Part shown: positions 25,931-35,214 of the stretch, piece after piece
Layout: the number at the start of each line of letters is the position of its first letter
Position numbering within the stretch: position 1 is the stretch's first letter
Source: Allobosea caraganae
GTDB lineage: Bacteria; Pseudomonadota; Alphaproteobacteria; Rhizobiales; Beijerinckiaceae
Assembly (NCBI RefSeq): GCF_003351345.1
Contig: NZ_QQTO01000035.1
Span: 1 to 64,000, forward strand
Reading direction: 5' to 3'
DNA: 64,000 nucleotides
Made by a program: the position numbers and the translations under genes
The notes under the pieces: model-generated
What the model saw: only the letters and a program-made list of their open reading frames with translations
What the model was told of the DNA's origin: nothing
The model's database searches: none

Positions 25931-27915
25931 GCCGGCTCGATCGCCACAAGCAGGTCGCCGGCCGAGACGGTCTTGCCGGTCTGGGTGCCGACACGCTGGA
26001 CGGTGCCGGCGATGGGCGCCTTCAGCTCCATGAACAGCTTCATCGATTCCAGCACGGCGACGACCTGCCCGGCTTCGACCGTGTCGCCCTCGGCGACATG
26101 CAGCGCCGCGACCGTGCCTGGCATCGAGGCGCGCACGGAGGTGCCGCCATCGCCGGCCACATCGCGCTTCGCTGCCGCCGCCGCGACCGCAAGCGCGATC
26201 TCGATCCGGCCCTCGAAATCGGCATGGCGCAGGAAGAGGCCGCCCGCGTCGCAGACGGCACTGGCCGGTGTGGTCGCGTCGGCCAAGGTGACGACCCAGC
26301 TCGCCTCGCCGTGGCTGCGGCGCAGGCGGATGTCATGGGCTTCGCCAAGGCCGAGTATGCGCAGATGATCGCCACGGTCTTCGATGCTGAGCCGCGCCGT
26401 CTTCTCGCCCGCGCCGATGACGAGATGCGTCGTCGCCGGCCGCCCGGCCGGTGCGAGGAGGCGGAAGCCGGCGAGCGAGCGCCATGGCGTGTCGCCCGTA
26501 CCCGCATTTTGCTCAGTCAGCCAGATCGCCGCCGCAACGGCGTAAAGTCGTGCCTCGTCATGTGGCTGCGGCTTCCAACCTCCCGGATAGGTCTCTGCCA
26601 GGAACAGCGTCGTCGCGCCGGCTGCGAAGCCCGGCGTCCGCAAAGCCTCTGCCAGGAAGGCCCGCGTCGTCGCCGGCCCGAGCAAGCTCATTCGCTCCAG
26701 GCCGTTGGCGAGCTTCTGGATGGCGCCAGCGCGATCCGGCGCATGCGCGATCACCTTGGCCAGCAGGGAATCGTAGTGCGGCGAGACCTCGCTGCCGCTC
26801 GCGACGCCGCTATCGACGCGTAGCTCCTCAGGCTCGCTCCATAGCCGAATCGGCCCGGTATCAGGGCGAAAACCTTCATCCGCGCGTTCGGCCGTCAGCC
26901 GCGCCTCGATGGCATGGCCTGAGCAGCTTATCTCCTCCTGCTTCAGCGGCAGGCGCTCGCCCGCCGCGATGCGCAATTGCCACTCGACCAGATCGAGCCC
27001 GGTGATCGCCTCGGTGACCGGGTGCTCGACTTGCAGCCGCGTATTCATCTCTAGGAAGAACACGCCCTCGGTCGCGGCATCGACCAGGAACTCGACCGTG
27101 CCGAGATTGTCGTAGGAGATCGCGCGCGACAGCTTCAGCGCATAATCGTGCAGCGCCTTGCGCGTCGCGTCGCGCAGGTTGGGCGCCGGCGCTTCCTCCA
27201 GCAACTTCTGGTTCGAGCGCTGCACCGAGCAGTCGCGCTCGAACAGGTGGACGATGTTGCCATGCCTGTCGCCGGCGACCTGCACCTCGACATGGCGCGG
27301 CCGGGTCACGAATTTCTCGATCAGAAGCCGGCCATCGCCAAAGGCGGCCTGTGCCTCGCGCGCCGCGGCGATGATCGCGCCGTCGAGCTCGCTCTCCTGC
27401 TCGACCTTGCGGATGCCCTTGCCGCCGCCGCCGGCCGAAGCCTTGACCATCACCGGCAGGCCGACCCGCATCGCCTCGCGCTTCAGCGTCTCCGGCGACT
27501 GGTCGGCGCCGTCATAGCCGGGCACGCCGGGAACGCCGGCCTCGCGCGCGATCTGCTTGGAGCGGATCTTGTCCCCCATCGCATCGATGGCCGCGGCGGA
27601 GGGGCCGATGAAGGCGATGCCGGCCTTGGCGCAAGTCTCGATCAGGTCGAGCCGCTCGGAGAGGAAGCCATAGCCCGGATGGATCGCCTGCGCGCCGCTT
27701 TCGATCGCGGCCGCGATGATCCTGTCGGCGCGCAGATAGCTCTCGCGCGCTGGCGCCGGGCCGATCGCGATGGCGCGGTCGGCGAGGCGCACATGCAGCG
27801 CCTCGCGGTCGGCCTCCGAGAACACCGCGACGGTGCGGATGCCGAGCTTGCGGCAGGTCTTGATGATGCGGCAGGCGATCTCGCCGCGATTGGCGATCAG
27901 GACGGTGTCGAACAT
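25927..27915 (-). CDS. Acyl-CoA carboxylase biotin-carboxylase/biotin-carrier subunit
   Basis: The 662-residue protein has the biotin carboxylase fold (MFDTVLIANRGEIACRI, glycine-rich KASAGGGGKGI, MNTRLQVEHPVTE). A C-terminal carrier domain has the biotinylated lysine in VLESMKLFM. It resembles methylcrotonyl-, propionyl- or geranyl-CoA carboxylase alpha subunits. It starts one base after the stop of the beta subunit, with an AGGA site inside that gene's end, so the two are co-translated. The substrate cannot be decided without comparison. Confidence 0.92.
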   Translation of the reverse strand: MFDTVLIANRGEIACRIIKTCRKLGIRTVAVFSEADREALHVRLADRAIAIGPAPARESYLRADRIIAAAIESGAQAIHPGYGFLSERLDLIETCAKAGIAFIGPSAAAIDAMGDKIRSKQIAREAGVPGVPGYDGADQSPETLKREAMRVGLPVMVKASAGGGGKGIRKVEQESELDGAIIAAAREAQAAFGDGRLLIEKFVTRPRHVEVQVAGDRHGNIVHLFERDCSVQRSNQKLLEEAPAPNLRDATRKALHDYALKLSRAISYDNLGTVEFLVDAATEGVFFLEMNTRLQVEHPVTEAITGLDLVEWQLRIAAGERLPLKQEEISCSGHAIEARLTAERADEGFRPDTGPIRLWSEPEELRVDSGVASGSEVSPHYDSLLAKVIAHAPDRAGAIQKLANGLERMSLLGPATTRAFLAEALRTPGFAAGATTLFLAETYPGGWKPQPHDEARLYAVAAAIWLTEQNAGTGDTPWRSLAGFRLLAPAGRPATTHLVIGAGEKTARLSIEDRGDHLRILGLGEAHDIRLRRSHGEASWVVTLADATTPASAVCDAGGLFLRHADFEGRIEIALAVAAAAAKRDVAGDGGTSVRASMPGTVAALHVAEGDTVEAGQVVAVLESMKLFMELKAPIAGTVQRVGTQTGKTVSAGDLLVAIEPA

Positions 27916-27916
27916 C

Positions 27917-29488
27917 TCACATCCTGTAGACGGGGCGAGGGGAGGTATCGCGAGCTTCGCCGGCCGCGAGTGCGAGGCACAGGCCGAGCACGTCGCGCGT
28001 CTGCGTCGGCTCGATGATGCCGTCGTCCCAGAGCCGCGCCGTGGCGTAGTACGGGTCGCTCTGCTCCTCGAACTGCGCCCGCGTCTTGCGGTCGAGCTCG
28101 GCGATGGCCGCCTCGTCGGCAGCGCCCTTCAGGCTCTGGCGGCGCAGCTCGGTGACGACGTTGGCCGCCACCTCCGGGCTCATCGTGGCGATGCGGGCAT
28201 TCGGCCAGGAGAACAGGAAGCGCGGCCGGAAGCCGCGGCCGCACATGCCATAGTTGCCGGCACCGTAGGAGCCGCCGATCAGCACCGTGTATTTCGGCAC
28301 CCGCGCGTTCGAGACGGCATAGACCAGCTTGGCCGAGTGCTTGGCGATGCCGCCGCGCTCCGCCTCGGTGCCGACCATGAAGCCGGTGATGTTCTGCAGG
28401 AAGAGCAGCGGGATCTGACGCTGGTCGCAGAGCTCGATGAAATGCGCGCCCTTCACCGCCGATTCCGAGAAGAGCACGCCGTTATTGGCGATGATCCCGA
28501 CCGGATGGCCATGGATGCGGGCGAAGCCGGTCACCAGCGTCGCGCCGTAGTCGGGCTTGAAGGCGGTGAAGGCGCTGTCGTCGACGATGCGGGCGATGAC
28601 CTCGCGCACGTCGTAGGGCCGGCGCAGGTCGGTCGGGACGATCTGCTCCAGCTCGGCGGCATCGAGCTTCGGCGGCACAGATGGGTAGGGCGTGGGCATG
28701 ACCTTGCCGGTCTCGCCAAGCGCTCCGACGATCTCGCGCAGCTTGGCGAGGCCCTCCATCTCGGTCTCGACCAGATGGTCGCTGACGCCGGAGACCAGCG
28801 TGTGCATCTCGGCCCCGCCCAAGGTCTCGCCATCGACGATCTCGTTGATCGCCGCCTTCACGATCGGCGGGCCGCCGAGATGGATGCGGCCGGTGCCGCG
28901 CACCATGATCACCTCGTCGGACAGCGCCGGGATGTAGGCGCCGCCGGCCGTGCAGCCGCCGAAGACCAGCGAGATCTGCGGGATGCCGGCGGCCGACATC
29001 CGGCACTGGTTGTAGAACGAGCCGCCGAAATGGTCGCGGTCGGGGAAGACGCGGTCCTGTTCCGGCAGGAAGGCGCCGCCGCAATCGACCAGGTAGAGGC
29101 AGGGCAGGCGATGCTCCTCGGCGATCTCCTGCGCCCGCAGATGCTTGCGCACCGTCTCGGCGAAGAAGGAGCCGCCCTTCACCGTGGCGTCGTTGGCGAT
29201 CAGCATGCAGGCGCGGCCGGAGACGATGCCGATGCCGGTGACGATGCCGGCGCCGGGCACCTCGTTGCCGTAGAGCCCCCAGGCCGCCAACGGCGAGAGC
29301 TCGAGGAACGGCGTCTGCGGATCGAGCAGCAGGTCGATGCGCTCGCGCACCATGATCTTGCCCCGGCTCTCATGCCGCTCGCGCATCCGCTCGCCGCCGC
29401 CATTGGCGACGAGGGCGTGGCGCTCGCGCAGGGTGGCGAGCATCTCGGTGAGAGGCGGGGGCGAGCCGACCGGGCTGCTTTCCGTCAT
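27917..29488 (-). CDS. Acyl-CoA carboxylase carboxyltransferase (beta) subunit
   Basis: I place the start at ATG 29488. A longer frame would begin inside a palindromic repeat. The 523-residue product has the crotonase-like carboxyltransferase motifs: YLVDCGGAFLPEQDRVFPDR, FGGCTAGGAYIPALSDE and IGGSYGAGNYGMCGR. These resemble methylcrotonyl-/geranyl-CoA carboxylases. It transfers CO2 from carboxybiotin on the downstream subunit. It faces an acyl-CoA dehydrogenase and TetR gene across a shared promoter. A leucine or isoprenoid-type pathway is possible, but hydratase and lyase genes are absent from the window. Confidence 0.9.
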   Translation of the reverse strand: MTESSPVGSPPPLTEMLATLRERHALVANGGGERMRERHESRGKIMVRERIDLLLDPQTPFLELSPLAAWGLYGNEVPGAGIVTGIGIVSGRACMLIANDATVKGGSFFAETVRKHLRAQEIAEEHRLPCLYLVDCGGAFLPEQDRVFPDRDHFGGSFYNQCRMSAAGIPQISLVFGGCTAGGAYIPALSDEVIMVRGTGRIHLGGPPIVKAAINEIVDGETLGGAEMHTLVSGVSDHLVETEMEGLAKLREIVGALGETGKVMPTPYPSVPPKLDAAELEQIVPTDLRRPYDVREVIARIVDDSAFTAFKPDYGATLVTGFARIHGHPVGIIANNGVLFSESAVKGAHFIELCDQRQIPLLFLQNITGFMVGTEAERGGIAKHSAKLVYAVSNARVPKYTVLIGGSYGAGNYGMCGRGFRPRFLFSWPNARIATMSPEVAANVVTELRRQSLKGAADEAAIAELDRKTRAQFEEQSDPYYATARLWDDGIIEPTQTRDVLGLCLALAAGEARDTSPRPVYRM

Positions 29489-29533
29489 GATCGCTGGTTC
29501 CCGTTGCACCGGAGCGCGGCCTTCGCCCACACC

Positions 29534-29614
29534 GTCATTGCGAGCGCAGCGAAGCAATCCAGGGGGACCGGGTGAGCGAGACCCCCTGGATTGCTTCGCT
29601 GCGCTCGCAATGAC
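29534..29614. repeat. Palindromic intergenic repeat (type B), first copy
   Basis: Arms 29534-29566 and 29582-29614 are inverted complements, beginning GTCATTGCGAGCGCAGCGAA and ending in the reverse. The same element recurs at 58581-58661 with TAGCG in place of CAGCG. It lies between the divergent carboxylase and dehydrogenase genes, beside a TetR-type palindrome. Confidence 0.8.
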
Positions 29615-29643
29615 GGCGGAGCTTGAAGCGGCGCATCATTTCA

Positions 29644-29663
29644 CCTACCGTCCGTTAGGTAGG
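29644..29663. promoter_or_regulatory. Candidate TetR operator
   Basis: CCTACC and GGTAGG are inverted around an eight-base centre (29644-29663). The site lies in the divergent region just before the acyl-CoA dehydrogenase gene, and the TetR gene is its partner. Binding is inferred from position and symmetry. Confidence 0.55.
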
Positions 29664-29702
29664 CTAATTGCATCAAGCAGGTCAAGCAGCGGGAGAGCGG
29701 CC

Positions 29703-30887
29703 ATGGCGGCGGTGGAACAGTTCGGAGCGGAGGGCGCCGTGCCGCAGCGCTCGCCCTATTTCAGTGAGGAGCACGAGGCGCTGCGTGCTCAGGTCCGCCG
29801 CTTCGTCGAGACCGAGATCAAGCCGCATGCGCTGGCCTGGGAAGAGGCCGGCTTCGTCCCGCGCGAGGTGCTGCAGCGCATGGGCGAGCTCGGCTTCTTC
29901 GGCATCCGCTATCCGGCCGAGTATGGCGGCTCGGAGATGGACACGCTCGCCACCGTCGTGCTCGCTGAGGAGCTGGGACGCTCGACCTTCTCCGGCGTCG
30001 CCATCACCGCGCTGGTCCATACCGACATGGCCTCGGTCCATGTCTTCAACGCCGGCAGCACGGCGCAGCGCGAGCGCTACATGCCCGACATCATCGCCGG
30101 CAAGGCGATCTGCGCGGTCGCCGTCACCGAGCCCGATGCCGGCTCGGACGTGAAGGGCATCCGCACCACAGCGCGGCGCGAAGGCGATTCCTACGTGCTG
30201 AACGGTGCCAAGATGTTCATCACCAATGGCGTCTACGGCGATCTCTACTGCGTCGCCGCCAAGACCGACCTTTCGGCCAAGCCCTCGCAATCGGTCTCGA
30301 TCTTCCTCGTCGAGAAGGGCACGCCCGGCTTCAAGGTCTCGCGCGCCTTGGACAAGTATGGCTGGCGCTCGTCGGATACTGCCGAGCTGGTCTTCGAGGA
30401 GTGCCGTATTCCGGCCGAGAACCTGCTCGGCCAGGAGGGTCGCGGCTTCTACGCGATCATGCGCAACTTCCAGAACGAGCGCACGGTGATCGGCGCCATG
30501 GCGATCGGCGAGGCGCAGGCGGCGATCGATCTCACCCTCGATTATGTCCGAACGCGAAAGGCCTTTGGCGCGCCGCTCTGGGACAAGCAGGCCATCCGGC
30601 AGAAGCTCGCCATGCTTGCCGCCAAGGTCGAGGCCGGGCGCCAGCTCGTCTATCACGCCGCCTGGATGGACGCGCAGGGCATGGAGGCGACGCGCGAGGT
30701 CTCGATGGTCAAGGCGCTCTGCGGCGAGCTGGTCAATGAGGTGATGTATGCCTGCGTCCAGTTCCATGGCGGCATGGGCTTCATGCGCGAGAGCACGATC
30801 GAGCGCATGGCGCGCGACGCCCGCGTCCAGTCGATCGGCGGCGGCGCCACCGAGGTGATGCTCGAAGAGGTGGCGAAGCGGCTGTGA
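29703..30887 (+). CDS. Acyl-CoA dehydrogenase
   Basis: Start at ATG 29703 with GGGAG upstream; a longer frame runs through the palindromic repeat and is rejected. The 394-residue FAD enzyme has the family signatures AVTEPDAGSDVKGIRT and MYACVQFHGGMGFM, with GGGATEVMLEE at the end. It would oxidise a short or branched acyl-CoA to the enoyl-CoA. Genes for biotin-dependent carboxylation of an enoyl-CoA lie divergently, so a branched-chain or isoprenoid acyl-CoA pathway is likely (inference). The TetR gene overlaps its stop (GTGA). Confidence 0.92.
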   Translation: MAAVEQFGAEGAVPQRSPYFSEEHEALRAQVRRFVETEIKPHALAWEEAGFVPREVLQRMGELGFFGIRYPAEYGGSEMDTLATVVLAEELGRSTFSGVAITALVHTDMASVHVFNAGSTAQRERYMPDIIAGKAICAVAVTEPDAGSDVKGIRTTARREGDSYVLNGAKMFITNGVYGDLYCVAAKTDLSAKPSQSVSIFLVEKGTPGFKVSRALDKYGWRSSDTAELVFEECRIPAENLLGQEGRGFYAIMRNFQNERTVIGAMAIGEAQAAIDLTLDYVRTRKAFGAPLWDKQAIRQKLAMLAAKVEAGRQLVYHAAWMDAQGMEATREVSMVKALCGELVNEVMYACVQFHGGMGFMRESTIERMARDARVQSIGGGATEVMLEEVAKRL

Positions 30888-31489
30888 GCGCGCCGGTGGC
30901 AAAAGTAGCGCGGGAAGGCGCGGAAGGCGGCTCGCGCCGGCTCATCCTCGACACCGCCGCGCGCCTGCTGCGCTCCGGCGGCTATCACCAGACCACCTTG
31001 CGCGAGATCGCCGAGGCGGTCGGCATCCGCAAGGCGAGCCTCTACTACCATTTCGCCTCGAAGGAGGAGATCGTCGAGGAGGTCGTCAATGACGGCGTCC
31101 GCTTCGTTCATGAGGCGGTCGTCGCGGCCCTGGCGGAGCATGCCGCGGCATCGCCGCATGCAAGGCTGGAAGCGGCGATCCGCGCCCATCTCACCGCGCT
31201 GCACGGCCATGGCGACTACACCTCCGCCAGCATCAAGGTCTTCACCTTCGGCGCCATGCCGGTGCCCGACAGCGTCCGCCAGGTCCGCCGCGCCTATGGC
31301 GAGGTCTGGCGCGGGCTGATCGCGGAGTTGCAGCAGGCTGGCGCGATTGCGCCCGAGCGCTCGCCCGAGGCGCTCAGGCTCTTCCTGCTCGGCGCGCTCA
31401 ACGGCTCGACCGATTGGTACCGGCCCGGCCGCTTCGACATCGCTGAGCTGGCGCAAGAATTTGCGGCGCTGATCGCTCAGGCCGGCTGA
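30884..31489 (+). CDS. TetR family transcriptional regulator
   Basis: The 201-residue protein starts at GTG 30884 within the overlap GTGA. Its N-terminal helix-turn-helix (TTLREIAEAVGIRKASLYYH) is typical of TetR. The C-terminal ligand domain is unassigned. It is co-transcribed with the acyl-CoA dehydrogenase and likely represses the divergent promoters through the palindrome at 29644, released by an acyl-CoA or related ligand (inference). Confidence 0.9.
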   Translation: MSAPVAKVAREGAEGGSRRLILDTAARLLRSGGYHQTTLREIAEAVGIRKASLYYHFASKEEIVEEVVNDGVRFVHEAVVAALAEHAAASPHARLEAAIRAHLTALHGHGDYTSASIKVFTFGAMPVPDSVRQVRRAYGEVWRGLIAELQQAGAIAPERSPEALRLFLLGALNGSTDWYRPGRFDIAELAQEFAALIAQAG

Positions 31490-31571
31490 TCACGTCGGCA
31501 ATTGCCGATTTTCGTTGCAGCAACATGCCGGCCTTAACCCAGCCTTGACCTTCATATGCTGACGATAGGGC

Positions 31572-33908
31572 ATGCACGATGACGGCCTGCTTCGCTTCGG
31601 CGGTGAGTTTCGCGATACCGGACGGGAAGCGGCCTTCCAGGCGGCCCGCCTGCCGGAGACTCTGCGGCAGTGCCGGCTCATCTTCCTGCTCTCGGCCGTT
31701 CTCAATGCGCTGTTCCTGATCAGCGACTGGCGCTTCCACGGCACGCCGCACTTCTTCGTCGCCGTGCCGGCGCGGCTCGCCGTGGTCTTCGTCTCGATCG
31801 TCTGCGCGCTGCTGATCCGCCGCGTGGCAACCTTCAGGCGGGCCGAGGCGGTCACGCTGCTCTGGGAAGGCTGCGTCGCGGTCGGCGTCGCCTTCCTCGT
31901 CAGCTCGCGCAGCGATCTGGCGCTCTTCGTGGTGATGCTGCTGCCTGCGATCTTCTATCTGGTCGCGCCGATCTCGTTTCGCTGGACCCTGCCTTTCGGA
32001 GCCGCGACCAGCCTGCTCATGCTGGCGGGCTATCTTGGCGGCGGCCCGCTGCCGACCACCTTCATCGGACTCATCCTCATCCTGGTCATGCTGAACGTCG
32101 CGCTCAGCCTGGTCGTGATCCATGCCAACCGTCTCAGGCGGCTCGAATGGCAGGCGACGCAATCCGAGCGCGCCGCCAAGGAGGCGCTTGGCGAGAGCCG
32201 CGCCATGATCGAACGGCTGTTCATGGCGGTGCCGATCCCGCTCGTGGTCACCTCGGTGCTCGAAGGCCGCTTCCTGCGGGCCAACGATGCCGCCCTGCGC
32301 TATCTCGGCGGCAGGGCTGAGGCCGATCTCGGCTCCGTGACCGTCTCCGACATGTTCGTCGAGCCCGAGAGCCGGCGCGAGCTTCTGCGCCAATTGTATC
32401 AGAGCGAGCATGTCGGCGAGTTCGAGGCGCGCATCCGCGATGCCGGCGGCACGAGCCGCGACGCCTTGATCACTGCAACCTCGCTCACGCTGGGCCAGGC
32501 GCCGGCCGTGGTGGCGGGCATCGTCGACATCACCGAGCGCAAGGCGGCCGAGGCGCAGGCGCGCTGGCAGGCGACGCATGATGCGTTGACCGGGCTGCCC
32601 AACCGCCTGCTCTTTCAGGAGCGGTTGCAGGCGGCGCTGGCCGCGCTTGGCGAAGGCGCGACCGTCAGCCTGTTTCTGATCGATCTCGACGATTTCAAGT
32701 CGGTCAACGACACGCTCGGCCACGATGCCGGCGACGCGCTGCTGATCGAGGCCGCGATACGGCTCAGCCGCCATGTCGAGCCCGACGATCTCGTTGCCAG
32801 GCTGGGCGGCGACGAGTTCGTGGTGCTCTCGACCAGGGCGTTCAGCCCGGCCGCGGCGCAGGCCAAGGCCGACCTGCTGCTGGCGGCCCTGCGCGTCCCG
32901 GTGGAGCATGCCGGCCAGGCGATCTCGGCCCGCGCCAGCCTCGGCATCGCGCTGGCGCCGCAGCATGATCGTGAGCCTGTCGAGCTGATGAAGGACGCCG
33001 ATCTCGCGCTCTACCGCGCCAAGGCGCTCGGCCGGAACATGGCGGTGATCTACGAGCCCGACATGCGCGCCGCCATGAACGCCCGCGTCGCGATCTGCCG
33101 CGAACTCGGCGAGGCGCTGGCGCAGGATCGCATCCTGCCCTTCTACCAGCCGCAGATCGTGCTCGCGACCGGCGCGATCGACGGCTTCGAGGCATTGGCG
33201 CGCTGGAGGCATCCGCAGCGCGGCATCGTGCCCGCTGCCGCTTTCCAGCAGGCGCTGGAGGATCCCGAGACCTCCCAGGCCATTGGCGACGCGATCCTGC
33301 GCCAGGCCATCGCCGATTTGCGGGGATGGCTTGAGGCCGGCATCGACGTGCCCCGCGTCTGGGTCAACCTCGCGCCCGGCGTCTTCCGCGATCCCTCCTT
33401 GCCGCAAAAATTCCTCGCCCTGCTCGATGCCGCCGGCGTGCCGGCCGAGCGCTTCGGCGTCGAGGTCACCGAGACGGTGCTGCTCACCCGCAATGGCGGC
33501 GATGCCGAGCGGGCGCTCAAGGCGCTGCGTGAGAGCGGCGTGCGCGTCGCGCTCGACGATTTCGGCACCGGCTATGCCTCTCTGACGCATTTGCGCCGCC
33601 TGCCGGTCGACCTGATCAAGATCGACCGCAGCTTCGTCCGGCACCTGGCCGAAGGCGGCGAGGACGCCGCGATCGTGCGCGCCATCATCAACCTCGCCGC
33701 CGACATGAAGCTCGACGTCATCGCCGAGGGCGTCGAGAGCCGCGAGCAGCAGGAGTTCCTGCTCGGCCATGGCTGTGGCTTCGGCCAGGGCTATCGCTAT
33801 TCGCGTCCTATCGCCGCGAGCCGGGTGCCCTGGCTGGTGCGGCAGGGCGGCCTGCTGCCGGCCGAGCCTGCCTTGGGCGCAAGGCGGGACGGCATCGCCG
33901 CGGCCTGA
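31572..33908 (+). CDS. Membrane-anchored GGDEF/EAL cyclic-di-GMP protein with PAS domain
   Basis: The 778-residue protein starts at ATG 31572; only a weak Shine-Dalgarno is seen. About five hydrophobic segments occupy residues 30-185. A PAS-like sensor follows at about 200-320. An intact diguanylate cyclase motif GGDEF is at 412-416, and an intact phosphodiesterase motif EAL at 540-542, with DDFGTGYASL and EGVES later. Both catalytic motifs look active, so it could make or break cyclic-di-GMP depending on the signal sensed. It stands alone. Confidence 0.93.
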   Translation: MHDDGLLRFGGEFRDTGREAAFQAARLPETLRQCRLIFLLSAVLNALFLISDWRFHGTPHFFVAVPARLAVVFVSIVCALLIRRVATFRRAEAVTLLWEGCVAVGVAFLVSSRSDLALFVVMLLPAIFYLVAPISFRWTLPFGAATSLLMLAGYLGGGPLPTTFIGLILILVMLNVALSLVVIHANRLRRLEWQATQSERAAKEALGESRAMIERLFMAVPIPLVVTSVLEGRFLRANDAALRYLGGRAEADLGSVTVSDMFVEPESRRELLRQLYQSEHVGEFEARIRDAGGTSRDALITATSLTLGQAPAVVAGIVDITERKAAEAQARWQATHDALTGLPNRLLFQERLQAALAALGEGATVSLFLIDLDDFKSVNDTLGHDAGDALLIEAAIRLSRHVEPDDLVARLGGDEFVVLSTRAFSPAAAQAKADLLLAALRVPVEHAGQAISARASLGIALAPQHDREPVELMKDADLALYRAKALGRNMAVIYEPDMRAAMNARVAICRELGEALAQDRILPFYQPQIVLATGAIDGFEALARWRHPQRGIVPAAAFQQALEDPETSQAIGDAILRQAIADLRGWLEAGIDVPRVWVNLAPGVFRDPSLPQKFLALLDAAGVPAERFGVEVTETVLLTRNGGDAERALKALRESGVRVALDDFGTGYASLTHLRRLPVDLIKIDRSFVRHLAEGGEDAAIVRAIINLAADMKLDVIAEGVESREQQEFLLGHGCGFGQGYRYSRPIAASRVPWLVRQGGLLPAEPALGARRDGIAAA

Positions 33909-33976
33909 CCGCGGCGCGCGGGCTTGCTAGCATCTCGCCGCAAACCCGCGTTCCAGCCCCGAGGACCAAAGCCCGC

Positions 33977-35023
33977 ATGCGCGCCTTCTACCATCCGGAC
34001 CAGTCGCTCCACGATCCCAAGCAATACCTGCGCTTCGGCCGCGTCGTCGCGCCGAAGGACCTGCCGGAGCGGACGCAGCGGCTGCTCGGCGCGCTCGACA
34101 GGCATGGCATCGAGCCGGAAACCCCGGCTGCCCATGGCGTCGACCCGATCCTGAAGGTGCATGGCGAGGGCTTCGTCCAGTTCCTCGAAACCGCCTGGGC
34201 GCGCTGGCAGGAGCTGCCGGCCGAGCGCGGCCCCGAGGTCTGGCCGAGCACCTTCCCTTATTGGAGCGGCCGTCCGGACGAGGACATGCGCCCGCCCTGC
34301 CGCCCGACCGGTTTCATCGGCCAGCTCGGCTGGTATCTCGGCGACCTTTCGGTGCCGATCGGCGAGCATTGCTGGACCTCGACCCTGCGCTCGGCCGAGA
34401 CGGCTGTCTCCGGCGCCGACGCGTTGCTTGCCGGCGAGCGCGCCGTCTATGCGCTCTGCCGCCCCTCGGGTCACCACGCCCGCGCCGACCGCGCCACCGG
34501 CTTCTGCTACATCAACAACACGGCGGTCGCGGCCCAGCGCCTGTGCTCCAAGTACGGCAAGGTGGCTATCCTCGACGTTGACGCCCATCATGGCGACGGC
34601 ACGCAGCAGATCTTCTATCGCCGCCCGGACGTGCTCACGATCTCGGTCCATGCCGATCCGTCGAGCTACTATCCGTTCTACACCGGCTATGAGGACGAGC
34701 GCGGCAACGGCCCGGGCGAGGGCTTCAACCTCAATCTGCCGCTCGTCCATGGCGCTGCCGGGCCGGAGATGGAGGCCGCTGTCGACCGAGCCGCCCGTGC
34801 CATCCGGGAGTTCGGCGCCGAGGCGCTGGTCGTGGCGCTCGGCTACGACGCCCACAAGGACGACCCGATCGGCGTGCTCAAGCTGGAGGCGCAGGATTTC
34901 GGGACGATCGGCAGCCAGGTGAAGGCGCTCGGCCTGCCGACGCTGGTGGTGCAGGAGGGTGGCTATGCGATCGAGGCGATCGGGGATTGCCTGGATGCTT
35001 TCTTGGGTGGGTTCAAGGCATAG
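33977..35023 (+). CDS. Histone deacetylase/acetylpolyamine amidohydrolase family protein
   Basis: The 348-residue protein has the class II HDAC-like core. PSGHHARADRATGFC contains the catalytic His pair 166-167. Zinc ligands appear in DVDAHHGDG and LGYDAHKDDP. VVQEGGY follows near the end. Bacterial members deacetylate acetylpolyamines or similar small molecules. The N-terminal MRAFYHPDQSLHDPK is typical of acetylpolyamine amidohydrolases. No operon partner is obvious. Confidence 0.88.
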   Translation: MRAFYHPDQSLHDPKQYLRFGRVVAPKDLPERTQRLLGALDRHGIEPETPAAHGVDPILKVHGEGFVQFLETAWARWQELPAERGPEVWPSTFPYWSGRPDEDMRPPCRPTGFIGQLGWYLGDLSVPIGEHCWTSTLRSAETAVSGADALLAGERAVYALCRPSGHHARADRATGFCYINNTAVAAQRLCSKYGKVAILDVDAHHGDGTQQIFYRRPDVLTISVHADPSSYYPFYTGYEDERGNGPGEGFNLNLPLVHGAAGPEMEAAVDRAARAIREFGAEALVVALGYDAHKDDPIGVLKLEAQDFGTIGSQVKALGLPTLVVQEGGYAIEAIGDCLDAFLGGFKA

Positions 35024-35040
35024 GGAAGGGCGAAGTTCAG

Positions 35041-35192
35041 CGCGGGGAACCCTCTCCTGTAAGGAGAGGGCAGGGTGAGGTGTCGGCCAGAACACCAGCA
35101 AAACTCTGCGGAGACAGCGGCTAAGTCACGGCTGCTGCGTCCAACGGCCGACACCTCACCCAACCCTCTCCTTACAGGAGAGGGCTCCCGCG
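35041..35192. repeat. Palindromic intergenic repeat (type C), first copy
   Basis: CCCTCTCCTGTAAGGAGAGGG (35050-35070) is inverted at 35164-35184. Flanking stretches such as GGTGAGGTGTCGGCC and GGCCGACACCTCACC pair as well. A second member lies at 49402-49559. It fills the gap between two convergent genes and may also end transcription. Confidence 0.75.
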
Positions 35193-35214
35193 CGAGGCGG
35201 GAGAGGGTGTCGCC

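Noticed and set aside
29337..29702. N-terminal extension of the acyl-CoA dehydrogenase
   Set aside because: It is translated from the palindromic repeat and the operator region; the ATG at 29703 has a good ribosome site.
31398..33770. Minus-strand open frame of 790 residues
   Set aside because: It is the complement of the GGDEF/EAL gene and shows only His/Asp/Arg-rich low-complexity residues.
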